Shown here: piece by piece, positions 53,030 through 64,000 of the stretch
How positions within the stretch are numbered: position 1 is the first letter of the stretch
How the letters are laid out: each line of letters starts with the position of its first letter
Origin: Bathynomus jamesi
Lineage: Eukaryota > Arthropoda > Malacostraca > Isopoda > Cirolanidae
Length of the DNA: 64,000 nt
Reading direction: 5' to 3'
Assembly: GCA_023014485.1 (NCBI GenBank)
Contig: JAJOZX010001566.1
Location: forward strand, 222,501-286,500
Made by a program: the position numbers and the translations under genes
Notes under the pieces: generated by a model
The model's input: the letters and a program-made list of their open reading frames with translations, nothing else
Database searches by the model: none
Told to the model about the DNA's origin: nothing

Positions 53030-53225
53030 GGAATTTAACTATTTGGGATGGGGAGAGAGGGTGCTGGTTCACTAGGATGCCGGTATGAATGCGTGTGTAT
53101 GCCTTAATTTCTACCTTTTCTCTTCTTCATAATTTTTTCTTTTTTTATATATTTACATCCGAACGTGTCTCCCTTCTCACCCCAACTTATTGGGGAAGTG
53201 AGTTTTTGATGATGTATGTGTATAT
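53030..53225 (+). repeat. Interspersed repeat R, copy 2
   Basis: Partner of 45861-46035: TTTCTACCTTTTCTCTTCTT, CCTTCTCACCCCAACTTATT, TGATGATGTATGTGTATAT. Ends in a short microsatellite. Confidence 0.6.
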
Positions 53226-53458
53226 ATATCACGCAAGGATTTTCCAGAAAAGTATTTTCAGTGTCAATATATGAATTTTTACCTATAGACATCAATATAT
53301 GATATTTAGATGAGTATGTAATTGGAGATATACGAGTATTACTATTTTTATTTAGGATACGATATTTGATCTATTTATATATGTATTTGTTGCATGCTAA
53401 AAATGCAACCATTGCCAGATTTCTTTGAAAATATTTTCTTTTACAGTATATATATATA

Positions 53459-54854
53459 AAGGGTGATCCAGAGAAATGGGACCCAAAAGAAACCCCTGTA
53501 ACTCTTAACGTATAAGTCCTTTTATAAAATCATACGCATCATTCGAAAGAGGATAGTTACAAGTTTGTACAGGATTGTATAGGTTTTGACAATACAAGAC
53601 AAGATAAGATACAAAACAAAATAAAAGTGTTAGTTAAAACTAACCCTTCAAGATGACTGCATGGACTGTGGAACAGCTGCGTTTCATACTGAGCAATATT
53701 ATGAGCATGGAAGAAGTGTAGTTTCAGCTCAAAGATCTTTCAAGACAAATTTTCAGATGTCAAAATCACCTTCTAAGAAAGTAATCCGTCGGTGTGTCAG
53801 AAATTTTCCCTAACTGGCAGCATTGGAAAAAGAAAACCAACTGGAAGAGTGCGCACAGCAAGGATAGACGAGATCATTAACAGAACTCATGAAATTGTAC
53901 AGGATAATCCTAACATAAGCATCAGACGTGCTTCTCAGCTGTTAGGAGTTGGATATGGAACAACACACCGTATATTCAAGCAAAATTTAATGCTCTTTCC
54001 ATATAAAATTCAAACAGTGCAACAACTAAACGATGGAGATTTCGCACGAAGACGACAATTCTGTCAATGGATCCAACAGAAGGTAAATGACACCACCAAT
54101 TTTCTAGCAACTTTGATTATGTCAGACGAAGCCCATTTTCACTTGAATCGAACTGTAAACAACAAAATTGTCGTTTCTGGCAACAGAAAATCCATTGAAT
54201 ATTACCGAAGTCCCGTTGCATAGTCAGCGTGTAACTGTTTGGTGTGGTCTTACTGCATCTCAGATCATAGGGCCGTACTTTTTCGAGGATTCCACCGGAA
54301 ACACGGTCACTATAAATGGTGATCGCTACGAAAAAATGTTGACCGATTTCCTTATTCCTAAAGTAAGAGATCTTTGTCTAGAAAACCACTGGTTCCAACA
54401 AGACGGAGCTACCTGCCATACCACGAGGAACTGCATGGCAGTTTTGCGTCAAACGTTTCCAGGCGAGTTAATCTCAAGATTTGGAGACGTTGAATGGCCC
54501 GCAAGGTCTCCGGATTTTTCTCCCTTAGATTATTATCTCTGGGGATATTTAAAGAGTAGGGTCTACAGAAATAACCCAACGACCTTGCAAGAATTGAAGG
54601 CCGCCATCACAAATGAGATACAGGCCATACCACCGCACACTCTTGCAAAAGTGATGCAGAACTTACAAGCGAGAACACTGGAATGCTTGGCAACTAATGG
54701 AGCACATTTGAAAGGAGTCATTTTTAAAAAATAAATATTTCATAATAAACTTGTAACTCTACTCTTTCGAATGATATATAGTTTTTATGAAAGGAATTAA
54801 ATATTAAGAATATTTGGCTTTTTTTTATGGGTCCCATTTATCTGGATCACCCAG
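53459..54854 (+). mobile_element. DD41D element, full-length, mutated
   Basis: Right TIR read inward CTGGGTGATCCAGATAAATG; left AAGGGTGATCCAGAGAAATG; both continue GGACCCA. TA on both sides. 1,396 bp. Confidence 0.9.
53653..54734 (+). pseudogene. DD41D transposase with several frameshifts
   Basis: ATG at 53653 (MTAWTVEQLRF); frame moves to EQYYEHGRSVVSAQRSFKTN (about 53690), then again to KFSLTGSIGKRKPTGRV and IRRASQLLGVGYGTTHRIFK (helix-turn-helix). IMSDEAHFHLN (first Asp) lies in this long frame, which breaks near 54180. The remainder (54168-54734) has RVTVWCGLTASQIIGPYFFE, WFQQDGATCHTTR and ARSPDFSPLDYYLWGYLKSR; the last two acids are 41 residues apart. All three acids remain, so only three or so indels separate it from function. 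Confidence 0.88.
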
Positions 54855-54856
54855 TA

Positions 54857-57500
54857 TATATATAAATAAACTCTTATATATACACCATTCGTTTAATTGC
54901 TTCATTTCCTGTAAACTGTACAACAGCTGCACAAAGGGCTTTATTCCTTAATTCATAGTACAATCCATTTCTGTTTCTAGGAGACGTTATCTCGATTTGC
55001 TTGAGTTACCAAGTCGTCTAGCTGATCTCAGCCACCGTAATAGTTGTGTAGCTGTTGCTATGACGTAGCCAACTGAAACTCACTAAAATTTAAATGTTGG
55101 TAATTATCTTTATGAGTCCAAGAATTAAACCTGTGACTATCAAAATCCAAGAAATTGGCCAATAAACCTACTGAGTATTCAGCTTTAAACATAAAAGAAA
55201 AATTAATTCCTATACTTTCTGACACAATAACAGTGGTTGGCTGATATCAAATGCCCCGGTTAAGCAGACGACCAGTTAGTTGGTAGTACAAGATTGGTTA
55301 GCAATTTCCCACATCATCAACTTTCGCCACTCAGAGGGCACTGTCAAAAAAGCAAAAACACTCAGCTACAAAACTATATATGAACGATAATTTGACACCA
55401 AGAGCATAATAAATAAAACTTTTTTATTTCTTCTTTATTTGTGTATCTTGCTTTTCGCTGTAGCTTTGTTAGTTTTTTCATAATAAATATTTAAAATCGG
55501 GAAGATCATTTGTAATCACCAGGTATAAATAGACTGTCGTAACCGACGAATTTGTGTACTTAATTGCGTATCAAAGTAATGCGTAAAAATCGTAATAAGA
55601 AATTTTTTAAATGGTTTTAATTTCACGCAAAATTTGTATCGTTTTAAAAATAATCAAGGAAGAAAGAAGATCGCCAAGGAAACGCGGTCAACTTTATCGG
55701 GTGAGACGTAAAACGAGGTGCCTGTTTTAAGTCTCACTCTAAGAAAATAACCTACAACAGCGAAGGAACACAATTTATTAAAAGATAGGAAAAAATCTTC
55801 GGTGTTAACAGAGAAGTTAGAATTAAAATTTTAGATTTAAGATTTTTGTTCTGTTTAAATCTTTGAAACTAGAAGTGGTTTGGATTATTACTGAAGCATG
55901 TCAGTAGGATATTTCGCTCATGTTTTAAGTTCCAATGCAGAGCTAAAAATTCTTTAAATTGTAATTTTCACTTCCCTGGCTCATTAGAGAGTCAAAAATA
56001 AACTAAAGTCGCTATCTGAACAACCCCACTTACCAGAGTTGTGTTTGGTATTTATGGGCTTAAAATTCTTCTCTCTGTTCGAGGGGAATGAAAACTTCTC
56101 AGGTTCAGATTTAATTTGGAATTTTTTTTGTTTTGTTTTTAACTTTTTGAAACTAAATATTGTAAAAAGGTTAATTTTGACTTTCTCTTTCTTTCGTTTG
56201 TAATGAAAAACGATAGTTGGCTTAATGGCTTCTTTATAGTAACCTGAGAGTTTGGAAGAAATAATTCTTATTTTTCCTGAAAGTTGGTGTCACATCACAT
56301 CGATACTTGAAGGAAATGCGAGGGTGAGAGAAACTTTGTTTTGGTTTAAAGAAGCTTAATTTAAATCGAGTTTTAATTTAAAATTAGAATCTCTGAAGGA
56401 GGAGTTTTCCTTTGCATTTATGATCAATCAAAACACAGGATTTTCTGCGAAAGCCAATGAGAGACAAAGGAAAACTATATATGGTTCAGAATCTTGTTTA
56501 GTCTGAAATTAATTTTCCTCATAGGTCATTCATTTTAAGTAAAAGAATGGCTTCAAGAATTTTGCATGTGTAACTTACTTTATTGCTTTAATGATGGTTC
56601 TTGCCTCCCAAGGCTAACTGGCACAGTCACATTTTCAAAATCAAATTATCATATGTGCCCCTTTTTCAGGTATGGTGACATTTTCACTGTTCCATAATTT
56701 TAAATTTTAAATTCGAAATTTGGCGCGTTTATTTTGATTAATTTCCACGAATAACATTTTTTGCTAAAATAAAAGGTTTGTAAAATATCTGCGGAACTCG
56801 CGCGAAACGTTTGAGACCAAAAAAATTCTAATTTTTATTTCAAAGAAATTTTAATGATTTGGTGCTTAAGTCAGTTTTATATCTTGTGTCACATTTAAAA
56901 AAAACCCCTCTGTATAATCCATTTGAGACTGAATTAATTTATTTTAAAGAAATTGTTCGAAGTTAAATTATATGTGAACTAAAATTTATGAATATTTGTT
57001 TGAAAACCAATTCGGAAATAACAAATAATTTGTGTGAAATTTTATTTTTGTGAAATAAAATTTATACAATTGATTGCATTGTTTCAATTCTATTTTGCAA
57101 ACCTCCCTTGTAAGCTGAGGATATGAAAATTAAAAAGGGGCTTTAACCAAGCCGCCGAAAATTGTGTTCATAAACTAAAGGCCATCTTTGTCCATGTCCA
57201 TCCGACCATCTTAAAGTAAACCCACACTCAATAGGTGCAATCAAAGGGTGGTTGCACCACAAGATTTAATCAAAATTATGTTTCTCAAGTAAAATAATAC
57301 GCATTTGAGTACATACTGATTACAGTAATTAAAGATATTTTAAAATAAATAACTTATTTTCAAATTTTCTAAATGTATTTGTGTTATTTTCATCAAAATG
57401 AGTATATTGAGAATATTATTTGTAATTATTTGTATATTATGAGTATACTGAGTATATTATTTGTAATTATTTGTATACTGAGTATAATATTTATAATTAT
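54857..57500. other. 2.6-kb stretch without recognisable gene or repeat end
   Basis: AT-rich, no long open frame, no transposase or RT motif that I can see in either direction. The longest blank part of the window, and the only place where unique host sequence seems plausible. Confidence 0.5.
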
Positions 57501-57502
57501 TG

Positions 57503-57703
57503 GATCACCTGAAGATCCGTCACCCCAGCCTTTTTTAGTTATCTTTGTAAAGCTAACTAACGAAAATATCACGACTTTACCTAACCAATCGTTAGGTCAA
57601 CTGTACGCTTTTGACGATTGGTTAGGTGAGGTCGTGATATTTTCGTTAGTTAGCCTTATAAAGCTAACTAACAAAGGTTGGGGTGACGGATCTTCAGGTG
57701 ATC
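57503..57703. repeat. 201-bp palindrome P6 (shared-core family)
   Basis: Outer arms GATCACCTGAAGATCCGTCA and inverse (about 28 bp). Inner arms AGCTAACTAACGAAAATATC ... CCTAACCAATCG pair around a 22-nt loop TTAGGTCAACTGTACGCTTT-GA. Inside-out arrangement as in P2, 41 kb from the other members. A 130-codon frame crossing it is an artefact. Confidence 0.9.
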
Positions 57704-57879
57704 ATAATTATTTGTATATTATGAGTATATTATTTGTAATTATTTGTAATCATAATTATCAGTAATGATCTCAAATATGATTAAATTTCATTCGATCCTA
57801 CAACTTTTCTTTTTGGTCTCTTTGCGATACGTATTCAGTAGTATGGGCGCAAAATGGACGAGTGCAATGCAATTGCAAA

Positions 57880-58000
57880 TGTTGATCAATGTTGCAAGTG
57901 TGTATGCAACAAAGGGGTAGGGGTGTTGCAAGTTGTTATGCAACAAAGGGGGAGGGTGGAATGTTGCAAGAGCAACAAGGGGTTATGCAACTTGGAGGCG
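57880..58000. repeat. Short repeats of TGTTGCAAG / TTATGCAAC
   Basis: GTTGCAAG and TATGCAACAAAGGGG recur four to five times in about 120 bp, in both senses. Open frames here follow the repeat. Confidence 0.6.
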
Positions 58001-58115
58001 GAGTTATCCCCCAAGAGAAAGAGAGAGGAGAAGGAGAGAAAGGAAGAGGAGAGGTGTTCGCCTGGCAGGAGCCAAGCACATATTAAGACTTCAGCAGAGC
58101 AGCCGTTGTCTTAAT

Positions 58116-58546
58116 ATGTTCCTAATCAGCCAGTTGGCTTATCTGGCTGAGTTGCCAGATTGCACTATTTATTTAATTAAAGCATATATTCCAGCTTAAT
58201 CCGCCAGTTGGTTTAGAAGACTGAATTGCCAGTTTGCGCTATTTATTTAATTAAAGCATATATTCTGGCTTAATCCGCCAGTTGGCGTATCAGGATGAGT
58301 TACTAGTTTGCGCTATTTATTTAATTAAAGCATATATTTTGACTTAAACAGCCAGTTGCGTATCTGGCTGAGTTGCCAGATCGCGCATATATGAGCTACT
58401 AGTTTGCGCTATTTATTTAATTAAAGCATATATTCTGGCTTAATCCGCCAGTTGGCTTAGAAGGCGTAAATGGCTCGTTCAGGTGTACAGGTTGAGTTGC
58501 CAGATAGCGCCATTTATATAATTAATGCATATATTCTGGTTTACAA
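58116..58546. repeat. ~74-bp tandem array, five to six units
   Basis: Unit: AATCCGCCAGTTGGCTTA ... GAGTTGCCAGTTTGCGCTAT ... TTAATTAAAGCATATATTCT. Units 4 and 5 carry insertions. Satellite-like; inner GCCAGTTGGCTTATCTGGC can fold. Confidence 0.88.
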
Positions 58547-58737
58547 ATCCGCTTTAGAAGCCATCCAATTGATATAATTAAATACCATGTATAAGCAAAA
58601 AGAATTAAATAAAACACCATTACATCATTCTGTTCATTTAGGCGAATTAATGGAAATATGTAGAAAATAAATATACAATGGAATATATATGATCAAAAAT
58701 AATACAAAACGTTGTATTATCAATATATTAGTACAGG

Positions 58738-58739
<2 letters not shown>

Positions 58740-58833
<94 letters not shown>

Positions 58834-58906
58834 GTTATATTAAATAATTAAATGTATTGAAAATAATAATATACGAAACGTATAATCAAATTCATATTAG
58901 TACAGG

Positions 58907-58945
<39 letters not shown>
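58740..58945. repeat. Long (TA)n tracts
   Basis: Two TA blocks (58740-58828, 58909-58941), each preceded by TATTAGTACAGGAAA, so the block itself is partly duplicated. Confidence 0.94.
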
Positions 58946-58947
<2 letters not shown>

Positions 58948-59032
58948 ATTAAATAAATAAATATACATCCTTTATGTTCTACGGTGCAAAACGCTAAACT
59001 CACACGTAATAGAGTCTACATTCACATCGATA

Positions 59033-60005
59033 TTACTTTGTACTACATGGTAAGAACCGTCCAAGCAACACTTCACCATTTAACTGATACGGATGCATAT
59101 ACTCGACATAAATGGCTTTCATATCGTTCAATACTATTTTTGTGCCCACTTTACACTCGGTTGGCAAGTAATCTTTAAACAAGGCTAGAATACAATTAAA
59201 AGCACGCACAAGAGGTCATCATTAACCATAACATCATTATTAAATACAAGTTTATAAACACACCTTTCCAATCAAGGGTTTTATAGCGACAATTGAAATA
59301 ATCTTCCAAGTCGTAACGACAGCTATTCATTATATAGAGGTATATCTCTCCAGGGTGAACAGTGTAGGCAAGCTCTGCCCTGTACCGCTCAAGTGCTTTG
59401 TACCAAAGTTCAGGATCTTTCGAAGAATCTAAACTTTTTAAATATGCATCCAGCTCTAGACCATTCTCGCCTTGTTCATTCCTAAACTCGATAAATCCGT
59501 CGAGCAGAGCGGTGTGTGCGTATTTAAGAACCGTGTCAAAATAAACCATATCCGTAACACGGTGGTCTAATATAGGCTTCACCTTGCGGAATCCGACGAT
59601 TTCAAACATTTTGTCGATGATGAAACGGTTTTGCGTAGGGACAAGAACGTTATTATCAGAAGCATTCTTCCACATCAGTCGTATATCAATGCATGGCTGT
59701 TCGTTATTTATAAACAACGTGCAAACAACGGCATATGAGGGGGCGTCACTAATCTGCTCTCTTCTTGTACCTACACCTGCAGGTATTTTATAACGGTCCT
59801 CTCCCCACTTCTCAACTATCACGAAGACTCTATTCATCTCCTCAACACTTAAATAAATAACATTACGTTTACCAGAGTTTGCTTGCCTGCAAATCGTTTC
59901 AAGTGCATAGTTAATGGTGCCGGTTTCACGCCTGAACACGCGCAATGACTTCGTCACGGAGACATCGTACGAGGCGTTGAGAATGCTTCTCAAAGGAAGT
60001 TCCAT
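59033..60005 (-). pseudogene. Virus-like (Maverick/adintovirus-type) gene of unknown function, frameshifted
   Basis: Open from 60005 (MELPLRSILNASYDVSVTKS) for about 250 codons: RVFVIVEKWGEDRYKIP, SYAVVCTLFINNEQPCIDIR, HRVTDMVYFDTVLKYAHTAL, GEIYLYIMNSCRYDLEDYFN. The frame is lost near 59260 and again near 59215; the minus-strand sequence then continues FKDYLPTECKVGTKIVLNDM and ends at a TAA at 59033, giving an original length near 320 residues. No signal peptide or membrane segment is evident. I recognise no domain. It lies downstream of a Maverick-type polymerase on the same strand, hence assigned to the same integration. Confidence 0.6.
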
Positions 60006-60057
60006 CGTATTCGCACGTCCACACGGTTCAAGCTCTGAGATGACTATGAGCCACAGG

Positions 60058-60220
60058 TGGACGGATCGGCTCGACGGGCGGAGTGAGTCACGCTGGTGAA
60101 ACGTGTACGGGTTTGTTCGAACTCGTGTGTTTCGTGAGGTACACGGGTGGGCGGCTCGCTGGGGGGAGAGCGCGTCACACTGCTAAGCGTGTACAGGCTT
60201 GTTCGAACACTTGTGCTCTT
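60058..60220. promoter_or_regulatory. Two ~88-bp direct repeats upstream of the minus-strand gene
   Basis: CGTGTACGGGTTTGTTCGAA (60100-60119) and CGTGTACAGGCTTGTTCGAA (60188-60207) are the best-conserved part of a tandem duplication that also includes CGGCTCG and a GTCAC(G/A)CTG box. It is GC-rich and lies just 5' of the ATG at 60005. Promoter role inferred from position only. Confidence 0.4.
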
Positions 60221-60299
60221 GGACAAACAGAATTTTCCACTACATGAAACAATACCGGCTTTAATGTTTTATCACTCACCAGACGTTCATTTCCACAAA

Positions 60300-60890
60300 C
60301 TAAACATCTTCACAATCCGGTGCACTATTTGAGAGAAACATATGCCCATATTTATCCTTTTTGTTTAACAAGCGATACTCGTCTCTAAAGTCTGTTAAAA
60401 ACTCACACAGCCCATTAGCCACAACCTCACTACAAACCTCGTCATGATATATATTAATATAGTGGTAAAAATACTTAAGATTCTCCATGATGACAAGATT
60501 TACATTCTCAACCGTAGGGTACGAGTAGTCGGTATGGTGTAACATGACATAATATCGCTTGTCACACCACTCATCAACAAGACTCACTATCCATAACCGT
60601 TGCTTATCTTCTGAACGTGTTGCTTCTTCTACTTCGCGGTATATGTGAGCCTTTATAAAGGTTAGGTCTATAACATACTTCAATACATCGTCTGTACTAC
60701 GAAATCCTACAATGCCCTCGCCAGAATACCCGTAGAGTATTTGAACATCTTGGTCCTTCGCACGGCTCAATGTAGCCTTAAAAGTATCAAAGGAGGGGGA
60801 ATAGGGAGTTTTTCAGTATCCACCACATCTTGGCACTTTGCCGAATACCACTTCATAAATGTTGAACACGCAATATTAAAGGTAGCCATT
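60300..60890 (-). pseudogene. Virus-like gene of unknown function, one frameshift
   Basis: ATG at 60890 (MATFNIACSTFMKWYSAKCQ). The frame breaks near 60790 in a run of C/T after KLPIPPP, then is open to 60300: LSRAKDQDVQILYGYSGEG, DDVLKYVIDLTFIKAHIYRE, LWIVSLVDEWCDKRYYVMLH, EYRLLNKKDKYGHMFLSNS. About 197 residues originally. No recognised domain. Acidic and aromatic-rich like its downstream neighbour, but I see no clear homology between them. Confidence 0.6.
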
Positions 60891-61133
60891 ACTATTTTTC
60901 TTCTACGCGGGAGAATACACGTCTGAGCTCAAGGGTATGCAGAGGTCAACTGAGCACGCAGGGATAGAGATATGCTCAGGTAGCGGCAGGACTCACGTTG
61001 CCGATCTTACAGTGGGCGGGGCTTAGCTTTTTACTGTACACACACACGCACGCACGCAAAGGAAAAATGAAACCTTAATTGAGCAAATATACGTGATAAA
61101 TAAACATATCAATACACATATATATAAATACAA
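60891..61133. other. Spacer between virus-like gene and polymerase
   Basis: Holds GTGGGCGGGGCTTAGC at about 61010 and a (CACACACG)n run at 61038-61060. Probably the promoter region of the 60,890 gene; no further support. Confidence 0.35.
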
Positions 61134-63995
61134 TCAAGGATTAAGGTAGCCAAAGGGTACGGTATCATAGGTACCAGGCACCTGGTAACGTTTCCTATAG
61201 GTGTTACGGCATACCTTCGTGCCCCTAAGTTCCTTCACACACCCCAGTTTCTGCGCCCGAAAATTGTGCGTCCCCACAGTCAGTTGGGGTAGCTGGTCAC
61301 CCTCATCTTCCAAGCACACTAGTTCCTTCAACGAGTCAAAGTTAACGACTCGACGGTTCGCATGGTTAAGCGTGATACCCTTAGCCTTCACGATATACTT
61401 CATATCATCCCTACCCTCACCCGTACCCCATAGGTTTTTGGCCCTGTTGACACAAACGAGTCTGCGTATGCACCATCACCATACTCATCCTTGATCTCGT
61501 CAGTTAGCTCTCCGAGGAACTCCCCAATAGCGGGCATGTATTCACCTTCCCTCGCTGTGAATATCACGCTATCTGTGTCAGCGTACAACACCCTCCGTCC
61601 AAGAGAGTGCAATAGGCCCCAAAGTTTGATGCGGGGTAGGCCGTCGTGAAACTGGCTACAGGTATGTTTGTAACCCGTGAGGTATCTGTGGCCAATTCGG
61701 TATTGTTGTACTTTATTATGTAAGTATTACCTACATTCACGATCTCCATAACCTCTTTATCGGGGCGTTGGCATAATCCCAGACTTCACTATAACTTTGT
61801 GCCAAATGGACGTTCCCTTTGCCGGTATTCTGCGCAAACTTTCCCCAAAGACTGTTTAGACACAACTTTGCACTAAAGCGCTTGCCAGGATTCTTAACAA
61901 TTTGGGATTGGTCAAGCTGTATACCTTCATGGGCACGGTAACGCTGAATATAAGCCGTTTTTTCATCTTCGGTATCAACCCCTCGCGGATATCCTGACGC
62001 CTCAACCTTATCCTTCAAAAAAGCGTTTATATATGGTGTGAAAAGGTTGGGTAGCTTCTGAAACCTCCACACCTCATGTATCTTCATTATTCTATACCCA
62101 TGGCGAACGGCTAGGGCCAGCTCAGGGCTTGTATATACACCTCTGATCTTACGCTGGTGGGTTGTATGGTCACAATCACCGTTGTTCTCTTCTGCGCACT
62201 TCACGCACAGGGGAAACATGAGCTTGTGATCTATAACGACGGGTAAGATCGGCATCCATAAATCGCGAGGGGGAGCACGTCTACGAAAGAGAGTCCAAAG
62301 TAGCGCTCATTCAAGTTAGCTGAAAACTCCTCGATGGTTGGTATGGTGGGACCCACCATTTTTTCAGGTGCACCTACGGGGTACGGATTGTTCTTCATCA
62401 CGTAGGGGTATAAAGAACAGAAGTCGTAGTAATGGAGTTTCACACCCTCCGTAGGCGGAAAGTATAGCTTGAAGGGATTTGTACGCCCTCCGAACAAGCT
62501 ATCACCGCATTTGAGAGGATCCAGCACCATTGAACGTTTGATCGTGTTTATTTCTTCACGGTACTGTCCATCTGTCTCCATCCGTGCATCATACTCATGC
62601 TCCCACAAGACTTTGTGAGTGAACTGGGAGCCTATAAGTTGATCGCGGGTGCGGGTCCACGCAAGACAGTCGGCAGGAGATCTACCGTGGATATCTCCTA
62701 CGATTCCACACTCAGGACGGGGGCATCCGTGCCACCAGCAACCGTTAAAGGAGTACACAGTCTTCTCACCAGTGGCACGGTTTTCACTTAGACCATCAAC
62801 CCAAAAAACACGACCATTAACCTTAATGGGTACTTCACCCTTGTTGCAGGCAACCTTAATGTATACACCTGTCTGCTGCTGTAGGTGTATGAGCCAGTAA
62901 ATAGCCTTGTGCCCATAACTGCGGGGATTGTTTCTGTGGATAACGGCTAAGGTGTCTTTAGGCATGAAGTTATTCTTGAACACCGTAAAACATAATGAGG
63001 CGATGGTGGTTGCGACTTGCAACGGATCGCATTTGAAACGACCTATGTACATCCTTCTAAAGGCCTGGAAACATACTCTAAGCACGCGCACATCATTCAC
63101 GCAATAACGCTCACATTCATCAGCTATATTATAAGGATTACATTCATTAAAACTGTTGTAGTATCGGTCAAAATCTTCACGTTCATCTGTACTCATACAT
63201 TCATAGTTAAAGTAATGTTTGGGTGGAGGTAGTCCTACGTAATTTAAAGTTTCGCTAGTGAGGAATGTGTAAGGGAAATATCCTTTTGAAACTTCAGCGG
63301 CTACGCCCATCACCTTGGGTAGCTTTGCTAATTTACAAGGTGTGAATAATAAAGTGTCTTTAAACTGTACATTACCTCTTATTTGCATCTGTATTAGTTT
63401 GTTGCCTCTTTTCAAGGGATCACCTGTAAATATCTCAGATGACTCGTGCTCAAGCAACTCTTTATAAAGGAACTGTGTCAAATTTCGCTCCGTTATGGGC
63501 AAGAATATACAGTCATTTTTTTAACTTGTCCGCTAACTTGACAATATAGAACACAGAGTTTCACAGGGCTATCGTGGGCATTCGTTTTAAAAACGTTTGT
63601 CCGTTTACCACACTTGTGACACTCATCACACTCGCTCTCCATACACTCATCACAGATAGTCTGGCTTACAAGTAAATGTGGAATAACCTCTTTGGTTTCA
63701 GCATTCGTATATGTTTCTATATCGTAGTACACAGTTATACAAGGGCTGTTTTTAGGCTTGGCGTCTTTCATATAACATACATGCTTTACTCCAACCGCCT
63801 TATATTTCTCATGGCATGTAGAACAGTGAATTTCATCACATTTATGCTTGAAATTCCCCAATTATCCATCATATGAAACATACCACATTCACAGATTCTC
63901 ATTTTCCTGCACGTGCCAATTGATTTATGGAGCTCAAAACAGTTATTATTGAAAAATGCGTTTACACACATCACAATCCCTCTTCTCAGCTTCAA
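61134..63995 (-). pseudogene. Protein-primed family B DNA polymerase (DNA_pol_B_2, Maverick/Polinton type), broken, 5' end outside window
   Basis: Minus strand, N-terminus beyond 64,000. In order: a Cys-rich region (CDEIHCSTCHEKY, about 63800-63840); exonuclease motif I VYYDIET (about 63715); YCVNDVRVL (Exo III-type, about 63100); GCWWHGCP (about 62720-62745), typical of this family; DFCSLYPYV (polymerase motif A, about 62400-62425); KLCLNSLWGKFAQ (motif B, about 61830-61866); YADTDSVIF (motif C with both catalytic Asp, about 61565-61590); and a C-terminal tail to 61134. The reading frame changes at about 63860, 63500, 62240, 61740, 61600 and 61400, so it is a decayed integration; introns are not suggested by splice-like junctions. 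Family role: replication of Polinton/adintovirus genomes from a terminal protein primer. Integrase, ATPase and capsid genes, if present, lie outside the window. Confidence 0.88.
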
Positions 63996-64000
63996 CTACA

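Noticed and set aside
57373..57765. 130-codon frame
   Set aside because: Runs through AT repeats and palindrome P6.
60741..63232. Plus-strand frames opposite the virus-like genes
   Set aside because: Shadows of the minus-strand coding sequence.

Overview
Kind of DNA. This is a eukaryotic, AT-rich, repeat-dense stretch with no recognisable single-copy host gene, operon, rRNA or true tRNA gene. Very long (TA)n, (GA)n/(TC)n and (CA)n microsatellites, degenerate CCTAA (arthropod telomere-type) tracts, a crowd of DD41D-type mariner relatives and two non-LTR retrotransposon families point to an arthropod. The microsatellite load and the non-LTR types fit a decapod crustacean best, but that is inference. 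Almost all coding sequence is mobile-element derived and most of it is broken.

Layout. 1-1,150: two DD41D transposase remnants. 2,430-5,512: a frameshifted hAT element containing a 164-bp hairpin. 5,563-10,104: two Penelope-like element copies, 5'-truncated and joined head to head as an inverted dimer. 10,122-11,326: a full-length but mutated DD41D element. 12,100-20,385: a cluster of long palindromes sharing a core, a pogo-like element with a long in-frame but catalytically stripped ORF, a deleted DD41D relative, SINEs, and a foldback element carrying seven copies of or near-matches to a 16-bp perfect palindrome. 20,389-21,792: a DD41D element with intact transposase. 22-27 kb: hairpins, SINEs and microsatellites, otherwise blank. 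27,050-35,490: nested insertions, with two related non-LTR elements invaded by a mariner, a CR1-like retrotransposon and a second intact DD41D element with perfect 49-bp terminal inverted repeats. 35.5-51.7 kb: four copies of a tRNA-derived SINE, several non-autonomous DNA transposons, an eroded antisense reverse transcriptase, a hAT-type element with an imperfect 8-bp target duplication, and minisatellites. 51,877-54,854: two more DD41D relatives. 57,503-57,703: a distant member of the palindrome family. 58,116-58,546: a ~74-bp tandem array. 59,033-63,995: the left part of a Maverick/Polinton (adintovirus-like) integration, all on the minus strand, with a protein-primed family B DNA polymerase (open at the window edge) and two downstream unrecognised genes, all frameshifted.

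How the parts relate. Two transposases (20,512 and 34,200) look able to work. The short elements at 21,912, 37,824, 41,432 and 42,222 have the terminal-repeat structure of elements mobilised in trans by such enzymes. The palindromes are the least explained component: several unlinked copies share an inner inverted core but have different outer arms that are themselves inverted.
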